Counted from the stretch's first letter, positions 27,505-36,898 are shown. The stretch: 64,000 nt of DNA from Planctomycetota bacterium (GCA_023954375.1 JAMLIC010000018.1:62001-126000); one strand, 5' to 3'. Made by a program: numbers and translations. The notes: generated by a model from the letters alone, not told the origin.

Positions 27505-28497
27505 ATGACCGCGCTGTGGGAGCTCGCCGGCGAGGCCTGGGCCGCGCACCGTCACGAGCGCACGCACGTCGAAGGCGGGGTCCTCCGCCTCGCCGCCGGC
27601 GCGACGAGCGGCGCGCTCGAGGCCACGCTCCCGCCGGCCACCCTCGACCGCCTCGTCGTCTCGCTCAACCCGGCCGGCCCCTGGGCGCCCGGCGCGCGGG
27701 CGCGCGTGCGCGTCCGCGCCCGGAGCGACGGCGCCTGGACGCCCTGGGCGCCGCTCGGCGTCTACGGCCGCGGCGACGGCCTGCCCCGCAGCGAGGTGGG
27801 GCCCGACCCGGCGCTGATCGAGGTGCAGGTCGACGTCGTGCGCCTCCACCGCCCGGCCGAGCAGGTCGCCGTCCGGGTCGAGCTCGAGGGCGCCGGCGCG
27901 GCGATCCGCCGGCTGGCGCTCCTCACGTGGCGCCACGGCCCGCCGGCCCCCGCTCCGCCCAACGACGAGCCGCCGCCCGCGTGGGGCCGTGACCTCGACG
28001 TCCCCGAGCGCTCGCAGGCGGTGGAGGACCCGGCGATCGCCGGGCGGATCTGCTCGCCGACCTCGCTGGCGATGGTCCTGGCGCGCTGGGGGCGCGAGCT
28101 CCCCACCGCCGACGTCGCGGCGGCCGTCTACGACCACGGCGCGGGGATCTACGGCAACTGGTCGTTCAACGTCACCTTCGCCGCCACGCTCGGCCTCGAC
28201 GCGACGGTGGCCCGCTGCACGTCGTTCGGCCCGGTCGAGGACGAGGTCGCGGCCGGGCGCCCGGTCGTGATCTCGCACCGCTACCGCGCGGGCGAGGTCC
28301 GTGGCGCGGCGGTCACGCAGACCGACGGCCACCTGATCGTGATCCGCGGCTTCACCGCGGAGGGCGACGTGATCGTCAACGACCCGGCGGCGAACCCCCG
28401 CAAGGGCGAGGCGATCCGCCGCGTCTACCGGCGCGCGGACCTCGCCCGGAGCTGGCTCGGCAACGGCTCCGGGATCTGCTACCTCGTGCGCGGCTGA
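27505..28497 (+). CDS. C39-like cysteine peptidase
   Basis: A 330-residue protein. The first ~160 residues are a beta-rich domain with no name I can give. The second half is a peptidase C39-like papain fold: RICSPTSLAMVLARWG holds the catalytic Cys, DGHLIVIRGFT the His and VIVNDPAANP the Asp/Asn. Proteins of this C39_2 type are usually exported or act on cell-wall or self peptides, but no signal peptide is visible here. The ATG at 27505 follows TACCAT by eight bases, so the message is probably leaderless. It precedes the sigma-factor operon on the same strand. Confidence 0.8.
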   Translation: MTALWELAGEAWAAHRHERTHVEGGVLRLAAGATSGALEATLPPATLDRLVVSLNPAGPWAPGARARVRVRARSDGAWTPWAPLGVYGRGDGLPRSEVGPDPALIEVQVDVVRLHRPAEQVAVRVELEGAGAAIRRLALLTWRHGPPAPAPPNDEPPPAWGRDLDVPERSQAVEDPAIAGRICSPTSLAMVLARWGRELPTADVAAAVYDHGAGIYGNWSFNVTFAATLGLDATVARCTSFGPVEDEVAAGRPVVISHRYRAGEVRGAAVTQTDGHLIVIRGFTAEGDVIVNDPAANPRKGEAIRRVYRRADLARSWLGNGSGICYLVRG

Positions 28498-28625
28498 TCC
28501 GGACGCGCGACGAGCGCGCCGACCGGCGCCTCCGGGAGGCGCCAGCAGGCCACGAGCAGGGCGAGGTTCGCCACCGCCACGAGGAGGGCGACGGCGGTGA
28601 GCGGGTCGGGCTGCGCGAGGGTCAT
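28479..28625 (-). CDS. Possible small single-pass membrane protein
   Basis: A 48-residue reading frame on the minus strand with an ATG at 28625 preceded by GAGG. It encodes one hydrophobic segment (TAVALLVAVANLALLVACW) followed by a basic tail. It overlaps the end of the peptidase gene by 19 bases. There is no family to compare with, and in sequence this GC-rich such ORFs can be accidental. Confidence 0.3.
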   Translation of the reverse strand: MTLAQPDPLTAVALLVAVANLALLVACWRLPEAPVGALVARPDQPRTR

Positions 28626-28723
28626 GTCCTCGTGATCGGCCGGCGCACCCCTTGATCTGAAGGACTTCCGCCGACCCTTTCCGTCGCGGGGGGCTGGGCG
28701 CAAGAGTGGGTGTGCGAGCCCCG

Positions 28724-29344
28724 ATGACGATCGCGCCGCGACAGGATCCGGACGCCACTGGCCCCGGCGACCCGCCCGCCGGGGCGGACGCGGGGCAGGT
28801 CCGCCGCGCGCAAGGCGGCGACCGCGCGGCGTTCGCCGCGCTGTACGTGGCGCTCGCCCCGGACGTCCAGCGCTTCCTCGCCGGCCAGGAGGCGGCCCTC
28901 GACCGCCACCAGGTGGACGACGCCACGCAGGAGACGTTCCTGCGCCTGCACCGGCTGCTGCCGGCCGTCGACGCCGCCCGCCCCCTCCGCCCCTACGTGC
29001 TCGGCGTGGCGCGGCGGGTGGCGCTGGAGCTGGCGCGCCGCCGCTCGTCCGTCCCCGGTCGCCCGGGGGAGGTGGAGCCGGACGCGCTCCCCGGGCGCGA
29101 CCTCGTCCACGAGGAGGTCGAGGGCGCCGAGCGCGACCGCCTGGTCCACGGGGCGCTCTCCGCCCTGGCGCCGGAGCCGCGGGCCGTGCTGGTCCTGCGG
29201 CTGGTCAACGGGCTCACCATGCAGGAGCTGGCCGACAGCCTGCAGGTCTCCGTCCCGACGGCCCGCGCGCGCCTGCGCGAGGCGGCCGCCGCGCTGACGG
29301 TCCAGCTGGAGCGGCGCGGCATCGTCCGCGAGGAGGGGCCATGA
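28724..29344 (+). CDS. ECF-type RNA polymerase sigma factor
   Basis: About 206 residues. Region 2 is visible as FAALYVALAPDVQRFL...VDDATQETFLRLHR, and region 4 as LAPEPRAVLVLRLVNGLTMQELADSL followed by the recognition helix SVPTARARLREA. The two are joined by a short acidic linker, as in ECF sigma factors. The ATG at 28724 is preferred; a GTG at 28706 in frame is an alternative. The stop overlaps the start of the anti-sigma gene (ATGA), so the two are translationally coupled. It presumably directs its own operon, including the VWA protein. Confidence 0.88.
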   Translation: MTIAPRQDPDATGPGDPPAGADAGQVRRAQGGDRAAFAALYVALAPDVQRFLAGQEAALDRHQVDDATQETFLRLHRLLPAVDAARPLRPYVLGVARRVALELARRRSSVPGRPGEVEPDALPGRDLVHEEVEGAERDRLVHGALSALAPEPRAVLVLRLVNGLTMQELADSLQVSVPTARARLREAAAALTVQLERRGIVREEGP

Positions 29345-29823
29345 CCTGCGCCGACGTGCGCGCCTGGCTCGACCTCCAGGGGCTCGGCCTGCTCGGCGAC
29401 GCCCTCGAGCCGGGCTCGGACCCGACCCCGGCGACGGCCCGCGCGCGGGCCCTCGAGCACGCGGCCGACTGCGCGGGCTGCCGGCGCCGCCTCGCGGCGC
29501 TCGGCGAGGCGGCCGAGGTCATCGGCCGGATCGGCCTGCCCGTCGACGTCGCCGCGCCAGGGCGGCGCTCCCCGGCGGGCGCCGCCAGGGCGGCGCCGGC
29601 GCTCGGCGTCGCCCTCGCCGCCCTCGCCGTCGCCGCCGGGGCGCTCGCGCTGGGCCTCGGCCTGCGCGCGGGCACCCCTCCCCCACCCGCCGACCCGCCG
29701 CGCGCCGAGGAGCCGGGCGGAGTCCCGCCGCGTGGGATCATCTACTACACGTCCCTGAACGACGACGCCGACGTCCAGGCGCAGACGGTCCTCCCGACGC
29801 AGCTCCTCCCTGTCGGGAAGTAG
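29341..29823 (+). CDS. Putative membrane anti-sigma factor with shared C-terminal tail
   Basis: A 160-residue protein. The N-terminus has HAADCAGCRRRLAALGE, a H-x3-C-x2-C arrangement typical of zinc-binding anti-sigma domains. One transmembrane helix (GVALAALAVAAGALALGLGL) follows, then a short outer region ending YYTS...VLPTQLLPVGK. The same ending closes the VWA protein encoded downstream. It probably holds the ECF factor at the membrane and releases it on a signal. The start overlaps the sigma gene by four bases. Identification as anti-sigma rests on the cysteines, topology and gene position. Confidence 0.75.
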   Translation: MTCADVRAWLDLQGLGLLGDALEPGSDPTPATARARALEHAADCAGCRRRLAALGEAAEVIGRIGLPVDVAAPGRRSPAGAARAAPALGVALAALAVAAGALALGLGLRAGTPPPPADPPRAEEPGGVPPRGIIYYTSLNDDADVQAQTVLPTQLLPVGK

Positions 29824-29951
29824 ACGCACCTGCTCGGACGGCGGTGACCTGCGACGTGACCCTCGCCAGACGGTGACGGAGCGCCGACGGCGCGCCGAAC
29901 GGTCGCCTTCCCCTTCACCCAAGACGGGGCTCGACCCCGAGGAGCCGCTCC

Positions 29952-31574
29952 ATGCCCACGCCCGACGCCTTCGATCCGGTCGTCCCGCCGGCCCCCGAGG
30001 ACGCGCTCCCGCTCAAGGGCGGCCGCATCCGGCTGCGCTGCACCTACTGCCACGACCCGCTCGAGCGCGCCCTCGCCGCCTGCGCCGGGTGCCTCGCGCC
30101 GCACCACGCCCGGTGCTTCCGGGCGCACGGGCGCTGCGCGGCGCCCGGTTGCGGGGCCACGCGCACGCTGGCGCCCGCCCGCCGGGGCCGGACGCTGGTC
30201 GCCGCGACCGCGGCGACCCTCGCGCTCGGCGCCGTCGCGTGGCTCGGCGCCTCGGCGTCGTCGCTCGGCGCCGCGCCCGCCGTCGCCGCCGGATCCCCGG
30301 CGACGATCGTGGCGCCCGCCGCCACCCCGTGCGGGCCGGTCGTCGTCACCGCCGAGGCGGAGCACGCGGCCGTGTTCGACCCCGCCGATCCCGAGCACCT
30401 CGTCGTCACCGTCCGCGCCGCGGCCGCGGCGCCCGCGAGCGCCGAACGCCCGCCCCTGCGCGTCGTCCTGCTCGTCGACCGCTCCGGGTCCATGGGCTGG
30501 GGAGCGGGGAAGATGGAGCACGCCCGCCGCGCCGTGGGCGCCTTCCTGGCCGGCCTCGGACCGCGCGACGCCGCCGCCGTCGTCGGCTTCGACGACCAGG
30601 TCGAGGTCGTCGTGCCCTGGTCCGCCGGGGGGGCGGTCGCGCCCGACGACCCGCGCGTCCAGGCGCTCTCCCCGCGTGGCGGGACGGACATCGCGCGCGC
30701 GCTCGAGGCCGCGGACGCCCTCCTCGCCGACGCGCCGCCCGGGGGCGAGGCCCGGCGCGTGGTCCTGCTCACCGACGGCCGCGACGGCTCGAGGCGCGAC
30801 CTGCGGGCGATCGCGCGCGGGCTGCGCGCCGGCGGCGCGACCCTCTCCTGCCACGGCTTCGGCGCCGACGCGGACGCGCCGCTCCTCGGCGACCTGGCGG
30901 AGCTGGGCGGCGGCGGCTTCCTCTTCGTCGACTCGGGCGAGCGGGCCGTGCGCGCCTTCGAGGCCGAGCGCGATCGTGCCCTGGCGACGGTCGCCTTGGG
31001 CGTCGAGGTCCGGGTCGAGCCGGCGCCCGGCGTGTCGATCGAGGAGGTCGTGAGCTGGCAGGCCCGGACCGACGGCGGCGCGCGCGTCGTCACGCTGGGC
31101 GAGCTCGCCGCCGGCCTGGAGCGCAAGGTCGTCGTGCGCCTCCGCTGGTCCGAGGCGGCGGGGCGCGACGGCGCCGTGCCGCTGGCCCGGGTCATCTGCC
31201 GCGCCGCGCCCCTGGGCGGCGTGCCCGCGACGGTCGCGCTGTCGGTCGAGGCCGCGCTGGCCGCGGACGCCGCCGCCGCGCGCGCCTCCGCGCGCCCGCA
31301 CCTGGGCTCGCGCCTGGCCGAGGCGCGGTTCGCCCTGGCGATGCAGGGCGCGCAGGCGCGCCTCGAGCGGGGCGACGTCGACGGCGCGCGGCGCGAGGCG
31401 CGCGCCGCCTACGCCGGGCTGGCGGCGCACGACGACGCCCTCGAGCGCGTCCGCGGCCGGTCCTACGTGGCGAGCGATGCGGGGGCGCGCTACTACGCGT
31501 CGGGGGAGCTGCCGGAGGACGCCGCGACCCTGCGCGCGCTCATCCCGAGCACGCTGCTGCCCGTCGGCAAGTGA
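29952..31574 (+). CDS. Membrane-anchored VWA-domain protein with N-terminal zinc finger
   Basis: A 540-residue protein. Residues about 30-75 form a cysteine/histidine-rich zinc-binding domain of RING/B-box appearance (CTYCHDPLERALAACAGC, HHARCF, CAAPGCG). A transmembrane helix lies at about 78-100. A von Willebrand factor A domain has an intact metal site (Asp176 in LLVDRSGSMG; the Thr loop SPRGGTDIARAL; TDGRDGS). Beta-rich and helical regions follow, with the tail YYAS...ALIPSTLLPVGK, which matches that of the anti-sigma protein. GAGGAG precedes the ATG. It probably binds a partner outside the membrane while the zinc domain faces the cytoplasm; the target is unknown. Confidence 0.8.
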   Translation: MPTPDAFDPVVPPAPEDALPLKGGRIRLRCTYCHDPLERALAACAGCLAPHHARCFRAHGRCAAPGCGATRTLAPARRGRTLVAATAATLALGAVAWLGASASSLGAAPAVAAGSPATIVAPAATPCGPVVVTAEAEHAAVFDPADPEHLVVTVRAAAAAPASAERPPLRVVLLVDRSGSMGWGAGKMEHARRAVGAFLAGLGPRDAAAVVGFDDQVEVVVPWSAGGAVAPDDPRVQALSPRGGTDIARALEAADALLADAPPGGEARRVVLLTDGRDGSRRDLRAIARGLRAGGATLSCHGFGADADAPLLGDLAELGGGGFLFVDSGERAVRAFEAERDRALATVALGVEVRVEPAPGVSIEEVVSWQARTDGGARVVTLGELAAGLERKVVVRLRWSEAAGRDGAVPLARVICRAAPLGGVPATVALSVEAALAADAAAARASARPHLGSRLAEARFALAMQGAQARLERGDVDGARREARAAYAGLAAHDDALERVRGRSYVASDAGARYYASGELPEDAATLRALIPSTLLPVGK

Positions 31575-32420
31575 TCACGCCTCCGGGGCGGACGACGGCA
31601 GCTTGATCGCCGCCCGGTCCGCGGCGGCGCGCCCGGGCTGGCCGAGCGCCTCCCACGCGTCGGCGCGCAGCAGGTAGGCGAGCGGGTCGTCGGGCCGCAG
31701 CTCGAGCGCGCGGCCGAGGTCCTCGACGGCGAGCTGCGCCCGCCCCCGACGCAGCCGCAGCGCGGCGCGGTCGACGAAGGCCGCACCGTGGCCGGGCCGG
31801 CGGCGAATCGCCTCGTTGAGGTCGGCCTCGGCGCGCTCGAGGTCGCCCAGGACGATCGCCGCGCTGGCGCGCCCGTGGAAGCTGTGCGCGTCGTCGGGGT
31901 CGAGGGTCAGGGCCTCGCTGAAGGCGGCCAGCGCGTCGGCGGCGCGCCCGGCGCGCAGGTGCTCGCGCCCGCGCTCTCTCGCGGTCGCCGCCGGCGGGGT
32001 CACGTCGCGCGCGGCGGCGAGGCGCTCGCGCACCGCCTTGTGCACCCCCAGCGGCTCGAGCCCCAGCGCGGAGACGTCGAGCGCCACCTCGCCGCCATCG
32101 CGCATGGAGAGCCGCTCCGTGTAGGCGCCGCGCGGCGGGGCGCGCCGCACCTCGAGGTCGGCATCGACGACGTCGGCCCAGCGGGCGAGGAGCCGCCCGC
32201 CCGCGTCGCGCACCCCCTCGGCGTCGAGCGTCAGGGCCACCGCCCCGCGCACCCGCGCGCCCGCCACGAGGAGCCCCAGCCCCGGGAGCACGAGCGCCCA
32301 GCACGCCGGATGCAGGCGGGCGCCCCCGGCGCCGCCGACGACGAGGAGCGCGCCCGCCGCCACGAGCATGGCCGCGGCCCGGCGGCGAAGGGGGCGCAGC
32401 TCGAGCGGGGCGTCGTCCAC
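31575..32420 (-). CDS. Membrane TPR protein
   Basis: A 281-residue protein. Two hydrophobic segments near the N-terminus (about 15-55) are followed by a beta-rich domain of the PH-like membrane type (VALTLDAEGVRDAGGRLLARW). At least three TPR units follow (GREHLRAGRAADALAAFSEA and repeats). It converges with the VWA gene so tightly that the two stop codons meet in the palindrome TGATCA. The GTG at 32420 lies six bases after TATCCT, suggesting a leaderless message. Its promoter diverges from that of thiS. The likely role is a protein-interaction scaffold at the membrane. Confidence 0.75.
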   Translation of the reverse strand: MDDAPLELRPLRRRAAAMLVAAGALLVVGGAGGARLHPACWALVLPGLGLLVAGARVRGAVALTLDAEGVRDAGGRLLARWADVVDADLEVRRAPPRGAYTERLSMRDGGEVALDVSALGLEPLGVHKAVRERLAAARDVTPPAATARERGREHLRAGRAADALAAFSEALTLDPDDAHSFHGRASAAIVLGDLERAEADLNEAIRRRPGHGAAFVDRAALRLRRGRAQLAVEDLGRALELRPDDPLAYLLRADAWEALGQPGRAAADRAAIKLPSSAPEA

Positions 32421-32426
32421 CCCGGG

Positions 32427-32432
32427 AGGATA
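32427..32432 (-). promoter_or_regulatory. TATCCT box of the TPR gene
   Basis: On the minus strand TATCCT ends six bases before the GTG at 32420. It is one of a set of TANNNT boxes just before start codons. Confidence 0.55.
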
Positions 32433-32481
32433 CCGGAGGCGCCGGCCCCCCGGAGCGCCCGCCGGGGCCGGCGAGGTGGCG

Positions 32482-32487
32482 TAGAAT
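32482..32487 (+). promoter_or_regulatory. TAGAAT box of thiS
   Basis: TAGAAT ends six bases before the GTG start of thiS at 32494. With transcription starting at the usual distance, the message would begin at the start codon. Confidence 0.6.
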
Positions 32488-32493
32488 CCCGCC

Positions 32494-32694
32494 GTGCAGG
32501 TGCTCGTGAACGGTCAGCCGCGCGACGTGCCCGAGGGCACGACGGTCGCGGAGCTCCTCGGCGTCGTCGGCGCCCCCGCCCGGGGGGTCGCCGTCGAGGT
32601 CAACCAGGAGCTCGTGCGCCGCGCCGACCTGCCCGCGCGGCGCCTGCAGCCCGGGGACCGCGTCGAGGTCGTGGGCCTCGTGGGCGGCGGCTAG
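32494..32694 (+). CDS. thiS: Sulphur carrier protein ThiS
   Basis: A 66-residue ubiquitin-like protein that carries sulphur as a C-terminal thiocarboxylate for thiazole synthesis. It begins VLVNGQPRDVPEGTTVAELL and ends in the required di-glycine (VGLVGGG). The GTG start is fixed by its position six bases after TAGAAT and by family length. The stop TAG is followed at once by an interspersed repeat, which separates it from thiG, its usual neighbour, by 338 bases. No TPP riboswitch signature (such as CTGAGA) is visible upstream. Confidence 0.92.
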   Translation: MQVLVNGQPRDVPEGTTVAELLGVVGAPARGVAVEVNQELVRRADLPARRLQPGDRVEVVGLVGGG

Positions 32695-32925
32695 TGTGAT
32701 CGACGGCTGCGGCGGAGGATGGCGGGCGCTGCCGTTCGCCAGGGTGTCGCGCTCCGCGCGACACCCTGGCCGCTCAGGCTTCCTCGGCGGCCAGGAGGCC
32801 GCCATCGGTCGCCTTCGCGCGGCATCGCCTCGCCCTCCTCCGCCTCGCCTGGGGCTCATGCTGCGAAGGCGCGGTGAGGGTGTGCTCGGAGGCGGCTCCG
32901 CCGTCTGCGGAGACGGCCGAGCGCG
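32695..32925 (+). repeat. Interspersed repeat, copy 6, between thiS and thiG
   Basis: Starts TGTGATCGACGGCTGCGG right after the thiS stop codon. It contains a hairpin (arms CAGGGTGTCGCGC / GCGCGACACCCTG, about 32741-32771) and the tail GAAGGCGCGGTGAGGGTGTG. From its end to the thiG start (32926-33032) I see only the ribosome binding site. Confidence 0.85.
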
Positions 32926-33032
32926 CTCCGCGCGATGAGGACGAGGCGACCGGGTTCGAGGATGGTCCTGTGCTCGAGTCGATGGGAACGAGCCTGACGG
33001 GGCCGAGCGTTGATGTGCTGGCAGGAGGAGCG

Positions 33033-33805
<773 letters not shown>

Positions 33806-33809
<4 letters not shown>

Positions 33810-35098
33810 GCGACGGCGGCGCCGCGCCGAGGGCGCCCCACCCGGCCGAGCGCGCGGTCGAGGTGGGCCTTGCCCTCGTCATCCTCGTCCTCGCCTTCTG
33901 GCGCTGGACCGCGAGCCTCGGCGCGCCCGCCGACGCGCCGGAGACGCCGGACACGCTCGAGCGCCTGGGCGCGCTGCAGGCGGAGGGCAGAGGCGGGCTG
34001 CCCTCCGCGCTCGTCACGGTCGTGGCGCTCGCGGCGCTCTGGGCGCTGGTGCGCGCGCTCGGCCGCGCCGTCCGCGCCGTGCGGGTCGGCCTGGGCGAGC
34101 GGCCGCTCACGGTCGGGCACGTCCTCGTGGTCGCGGCCGCCTGGTGGGCGGAGCGCACCGCGCCGCTCGAGCGCCGCCTCAGCGTGGGCCACGTCCTGGT
34201 CGCCTTCGGGGCGATCTCGATCGCGGCCGAGCTGCCCGTGGCCCTCCTCGCCCCGCGGGGCGCCCTCCGCGTCGAGGCGCCGGCCGCCGAGCCGGAGGAG
34301 CTCACCCTGCCGCTCACCGGCCACGCCGTGGCGCCGGTCGACACCGCCGCGCGCGCGACGTTCTTCCCCGGGCTCGGGCAGGTGACGGTCCGCGTCGAGC
34401 AGGGCGAGGTGCTCGTCGACGGCGCGGCGCGCGGGCCGGGCCGCGTCTCGCTGACGTCGCCGGCGGTGGTCGAGGTGGGCGCGACGCGCGTCGTCGTCCA
34501 GCCCCCCGCCGCCCGCGGCTGGCTCCTGGCGATGGCCCTCGGGCAGGCGCTCGGGGTCGCCCTCCTCGTCGGCGCCGCCCTGGCCCTCGGCGGGCGGGCC
34601 GCCCTCGACCGGCTGGGCCTCACCGCGCGCGGGCTCGGGCACGAGGTCCGCCGCGGCGCGCTCGCCTGGCTGGCGGCGCTCCCCGTCTACTTCCTCGTCG
34701 TCGCCCTGTGGGCGCTCGTCGGCCGCGCGCTCGGGATCCCGCCGGCCGGGCACGCGCTGGTCGAGGTCCTCGAGCGCGAGGGCGCGGCCCTGGCGCCGAT
34801 CGTCTTCGTGCAGGCCGCCGTCCTCGCCCCGCTGCAGGAGGAGCTGCTCGTCCGCGGCCTGCTCCTCGCCGCGCTGGCGCGGGTGTGGGGCCCGGCCGGC
34901 GGGCTCGCCGCGTCGGCCCTGGTGTTCGGCTTCATGCACGCCGGCTTCCTCAGCCTGGCGCCCATGGTCTTCCTCGGCGCGCTCTTCGGCGGCCTCTACG
35001 CCACGTCGCCGCACCGGTCGCTCGCGGGCGCGATCACCGCGCACGCGCTGCACAACGGCGTCACGCTGCTGCTGGTGATCTCGGTGCTCCTGGTGTGA
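33806..35098 (+). CDS. CPBP-family intramembrane metalloprotease
   Basis: A 430-residue polytopic membrane protein. A less conserved N-terminal half includes a soluble beta segment (about 150-230). The C-terminal half is the CPBP (Abi/Rce1-like) domain. The motif QEELLVRGLLL supplies the glutamates and arginine; FGFMHAG and HALHN supply the histidines of the metal site. Members cleave or process prenylated or peptide substrates in the membrane; the substrate here is unknown. It is coupled to thiG by a GTGA overlap. Its stop codon TGA is embedded in the head of the next interspersed repeat (GGTGTGATCG). Confidence 0.85.
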
Positions 35099-35255
35099 TC
35101 GACGGCTGCGGCGGCGGATGCCGGGCGATGCGGCGCGCGCGCGGGTCGTAGGATCAGGCGATCGATACGACCCCCCCCCCCCCCCCCCCCCCCCCCCCCG
35201 CCTCGCCTCGGCCGCCTCGCCTCGCTCGTTGCTCCGTTCCGCCCGTGCCCCCGTG
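35094..35255 (+). repeat. Interspersed repeat, copy 7, with broken hairpin and poly-C tract
   Basis: The head TGTGATCGACGGCTGCGG contains the stop codon of the CPBP gene. The hairpin left arm (GCGGCGCGCGCGCGGGTCGTA) is present, but after TACGAC the expected GCGC-rich right arm is replaced by 29 C residues (35171-35199). The tail (CCTCGCCTCGCTCGTTGCTCCG) then resumes. No gene is visible up to 35287. Confidence 0.8.
35171..35199. other. 29-base poly-C tract
   Basis: An uninterrupted run of 29 C, far longer than any other homopolymer in the window. It stands where the second arm of a long GC hairpin should be. It may be a sequencing artefact (poly-G dark cycles on the other strand) or a genuine slippage-prone tract. 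Confidence 0.9.
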
Positions 35256-35287
35256 CAAGACCACGACCTCGAGGACAGACCCTGGGT

Positions 35288-36112
35288 TCACGCCACCGTC
35301 ACGCCGAAGCGCGCCTCGACCCACCGCGACAGGTCGTCGATCAGCCGCCCGAAGGAGGGCGCCACGAAGTAGCGCGGCTGGTAGTCGGTCGGGTCGTAGG
35401 GGGTGGCGGCGATCGCCTCCAGGTCCCAGGGCCGCAGCTCGGCGCACGGCAGCCGCTGGATCTCGCCGACCGAGCTGAGGAGGCCCGCGCCGAGGGCCTT
35501 CACCTGGTCGCGCTCGAGGACGGCGCCGAACTCGAGCGTGTACCAGTAGACGCGCTCGAGCGCGGCCAGCCCCTCGTCGTCGGCCCCCTGGGCGGCGCGG
35601 CCGAGCGCCCGCGACAGCCCGGCGACGTCGGGGCAGGTGAGGCTCGCCGCGTGCCCGACGAGCTCGTGCACGACGTCGGGCTCGGGCGTGTAGAAGGGCG
35701 CGCTCGGGTGGCGCATGTACTGGGTCGACAGGAACGTGCCGTCGCCCAGCTCGCGCAGGAACACGCGCGCCGCCACGAGGCCGGCGACCGGGCGCATGGC
35801 GAAGCCGGTCGCCGCCTCGAGGGCGGCGTTCACCTCGCGGAGCTGCGGGATCCGGTCGGCCGGGAGCTCCAGCCGGCGGGCGGCCTCGACCAGCGGGGCG
35901 GCCGCGAGCGCCTCGTGCAGCGGGTCGAGGCGCGCGCGCACCGCGCGCCACACCTCCTGCTCCGCGTCGGTGTAGGCGACGTCGGGGACCGGCCCGCCGG
36001 CGAAGCCCAGCGCGACCCGCGCGATCTGGTTTCGCCGCGCGCGGTAGCCCGGGTCGCGGAAGCCCGGGTGGTCGCGGTCGAGCTGCACGAGGTCCGGGGC
36101 GCGGAGCGACAT
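35288..36112 (-). CDS. phhA: Phenylalanine 4-hydroxylase
   Basis: A 274-residue iron- and tetrahydropterin-dependent enzyme that converts phenylalanine to tyrosine. The facial triad is intact: His149 and His154 in VVHELVGHAAS, and Glu194 in YTLEFG. RPVAGLVAARVFLREL and QYMRHPSAPFYTPEPD are typical family segments. Length matches the bacterial single-domain enzymes. The ATG at 36112 is the family start and lies eight bases after TACCTT, so longer extensions upstream are unlikely. A pterin dehydratase gene is not in the window. Confidence 0.93.
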   Translation of the reverse strand: MSLRAPDLVQLDRDHPGFRDPGYRARRNQIARVALGFAGGPVPDVAYTDAEQEVWRAVRARLDPLHEALAAAPLVEAARRLELPADRIPQLREVNAALEAATGFAMRPVAGLVAARVFLRELGDGTFLSTQYMRHPSAPFYTPEPDVVHELVGHAASLTCPDVAGLSRALGRAAQGADDEGLAALERVYWYTLEFGAVLERDQVKALGAGLLSSVGEIQRLPCAELRPWDLEAIAATPYDPTDYQPRYFVAPSFGRLIDDLSRWVEARFGVTVA

Positions 36113-36120
36113 GGCGGTCG

Positions 36121-36126
36121 AAGGTA
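36121..36126 (-). promoter_or_regulatory. TACCTT box of phhA
   Basis: On the minus strand TACCTT ends eight bases before the ATG at 36112; this implies a leaderless phhA message. Confidence 0.55.
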
Positions 36127-36223
36127 GCCGCGGCCCAGGGGGTCGACCATGGACGGGTTTCATTGGCGGGCGGGAGGGGGTAGCGTGCTCGCGCGCCCGG
36201 GGCGGGCGCGTGGGGAGGACGCC

Positions 36224-36898
36224 ATGACGACCGCGATGACCGAGATCCAGGCGCTCGAGGCCGAGGTCAAGGACCTGGAGGCCAAGGCCGCCGCGCTGGA
36301 GCAGCAGGCGCAGGCGCTGGCGGCGGCCCAGCCGCAGGTGGCCGGGACGCTGCAGGCGCAGGCGGCGGGCCTGCGCGAGCAGGCGAAGGCCAGGCGCGAC
36401 GAGGCCGTCGGCAAGACGCCCGAGGGGATGGAGAAGGCCGCGGCCGACGCGGACACGAAGGCCGCCGCCCTCGAGGCCCAGGCGGCGGGCCTCCAGGCGG
36501 CGCAGCCGCAGGTGGCGCAGACGCTGCGGGCCCAGGCGGTCGAGCAGCGGCGCCTGGCGCATCACAAGCGCGAGCAGGCGAAGGACGAGCGGGTGGCGGT
36601 CCTCGAGGCGGTCGCCGCCCAGCTCGACGCCCAGGCGGCGCAGCACGACCAGAAGGCGGCGGAGGCCCGCGCGGCCGCGGCCCGGACCCGCGCCCAGCTC
36701 CTGGGCGAGCTCAAGGCGCAGCGGGCCGACGCCCAGGCCGCGCAGCTCGAGGCGCAGGCGGCGTCGGTCGAGGCGCAGGCGGCGGCCATGGCCGCGCAGC
36801 CGCAGGTGGCCCAGCCGCTCCAGGCGCAGGGGGCCGCGCTCCGCGCGCGCGCGGGCGAGCTGCGCGCCGCGGCGGGGCGCCTGCGGGTCACGGCGTAG
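36224..36898 (+). CDS. Ala/Gln-rich coiled-coil protein with three internal repeats
   Basis: A 224-residue soluble protein made almost entirely of helix-forming heptads rich in Ala, Gln, Glu, Lys and Arg. A segment with AAQPQVA followed by LQAQAAGLREQA-type helix occurs three times (near residues 30, 90 and 195). No signal peptide or membrane helix is present. GGGGAGG precedes the ATG. I do not recognise a family; the pattern resembles LEA-like or apolipoprotein-like amphipathic repeats, which suggests a structural or protective role, but this is inference. The 142-bp tandem array begins just downstream. Confidence 0.7.
   Translation: MTTAMTEIQALEAEVKDLEAKAAALEQQAQALAAAQPQVAGTLQAQAAGLREQAKARRDEAVGKTPEGMEKAAADADTKAAALEAQAAGLQAAQPQVAQTLRAQAVEQRRLAHHKREQAKDERVAVLEAVAAQLDAQAAQHDQKAAEARAAAARTRAQLLGELKAQRADAQAAQLEAQAASVEAQAAAMAAQPQVAQPLQAQGAALRARAGELRAAAGRLRVTA

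Noticed and set aside
32421..32493. TPP riboswitch before thiS
   Set aside because: The region is too short, lacks the conserved CTGAGA segment, and a promoter box sits six bases before the start codon.
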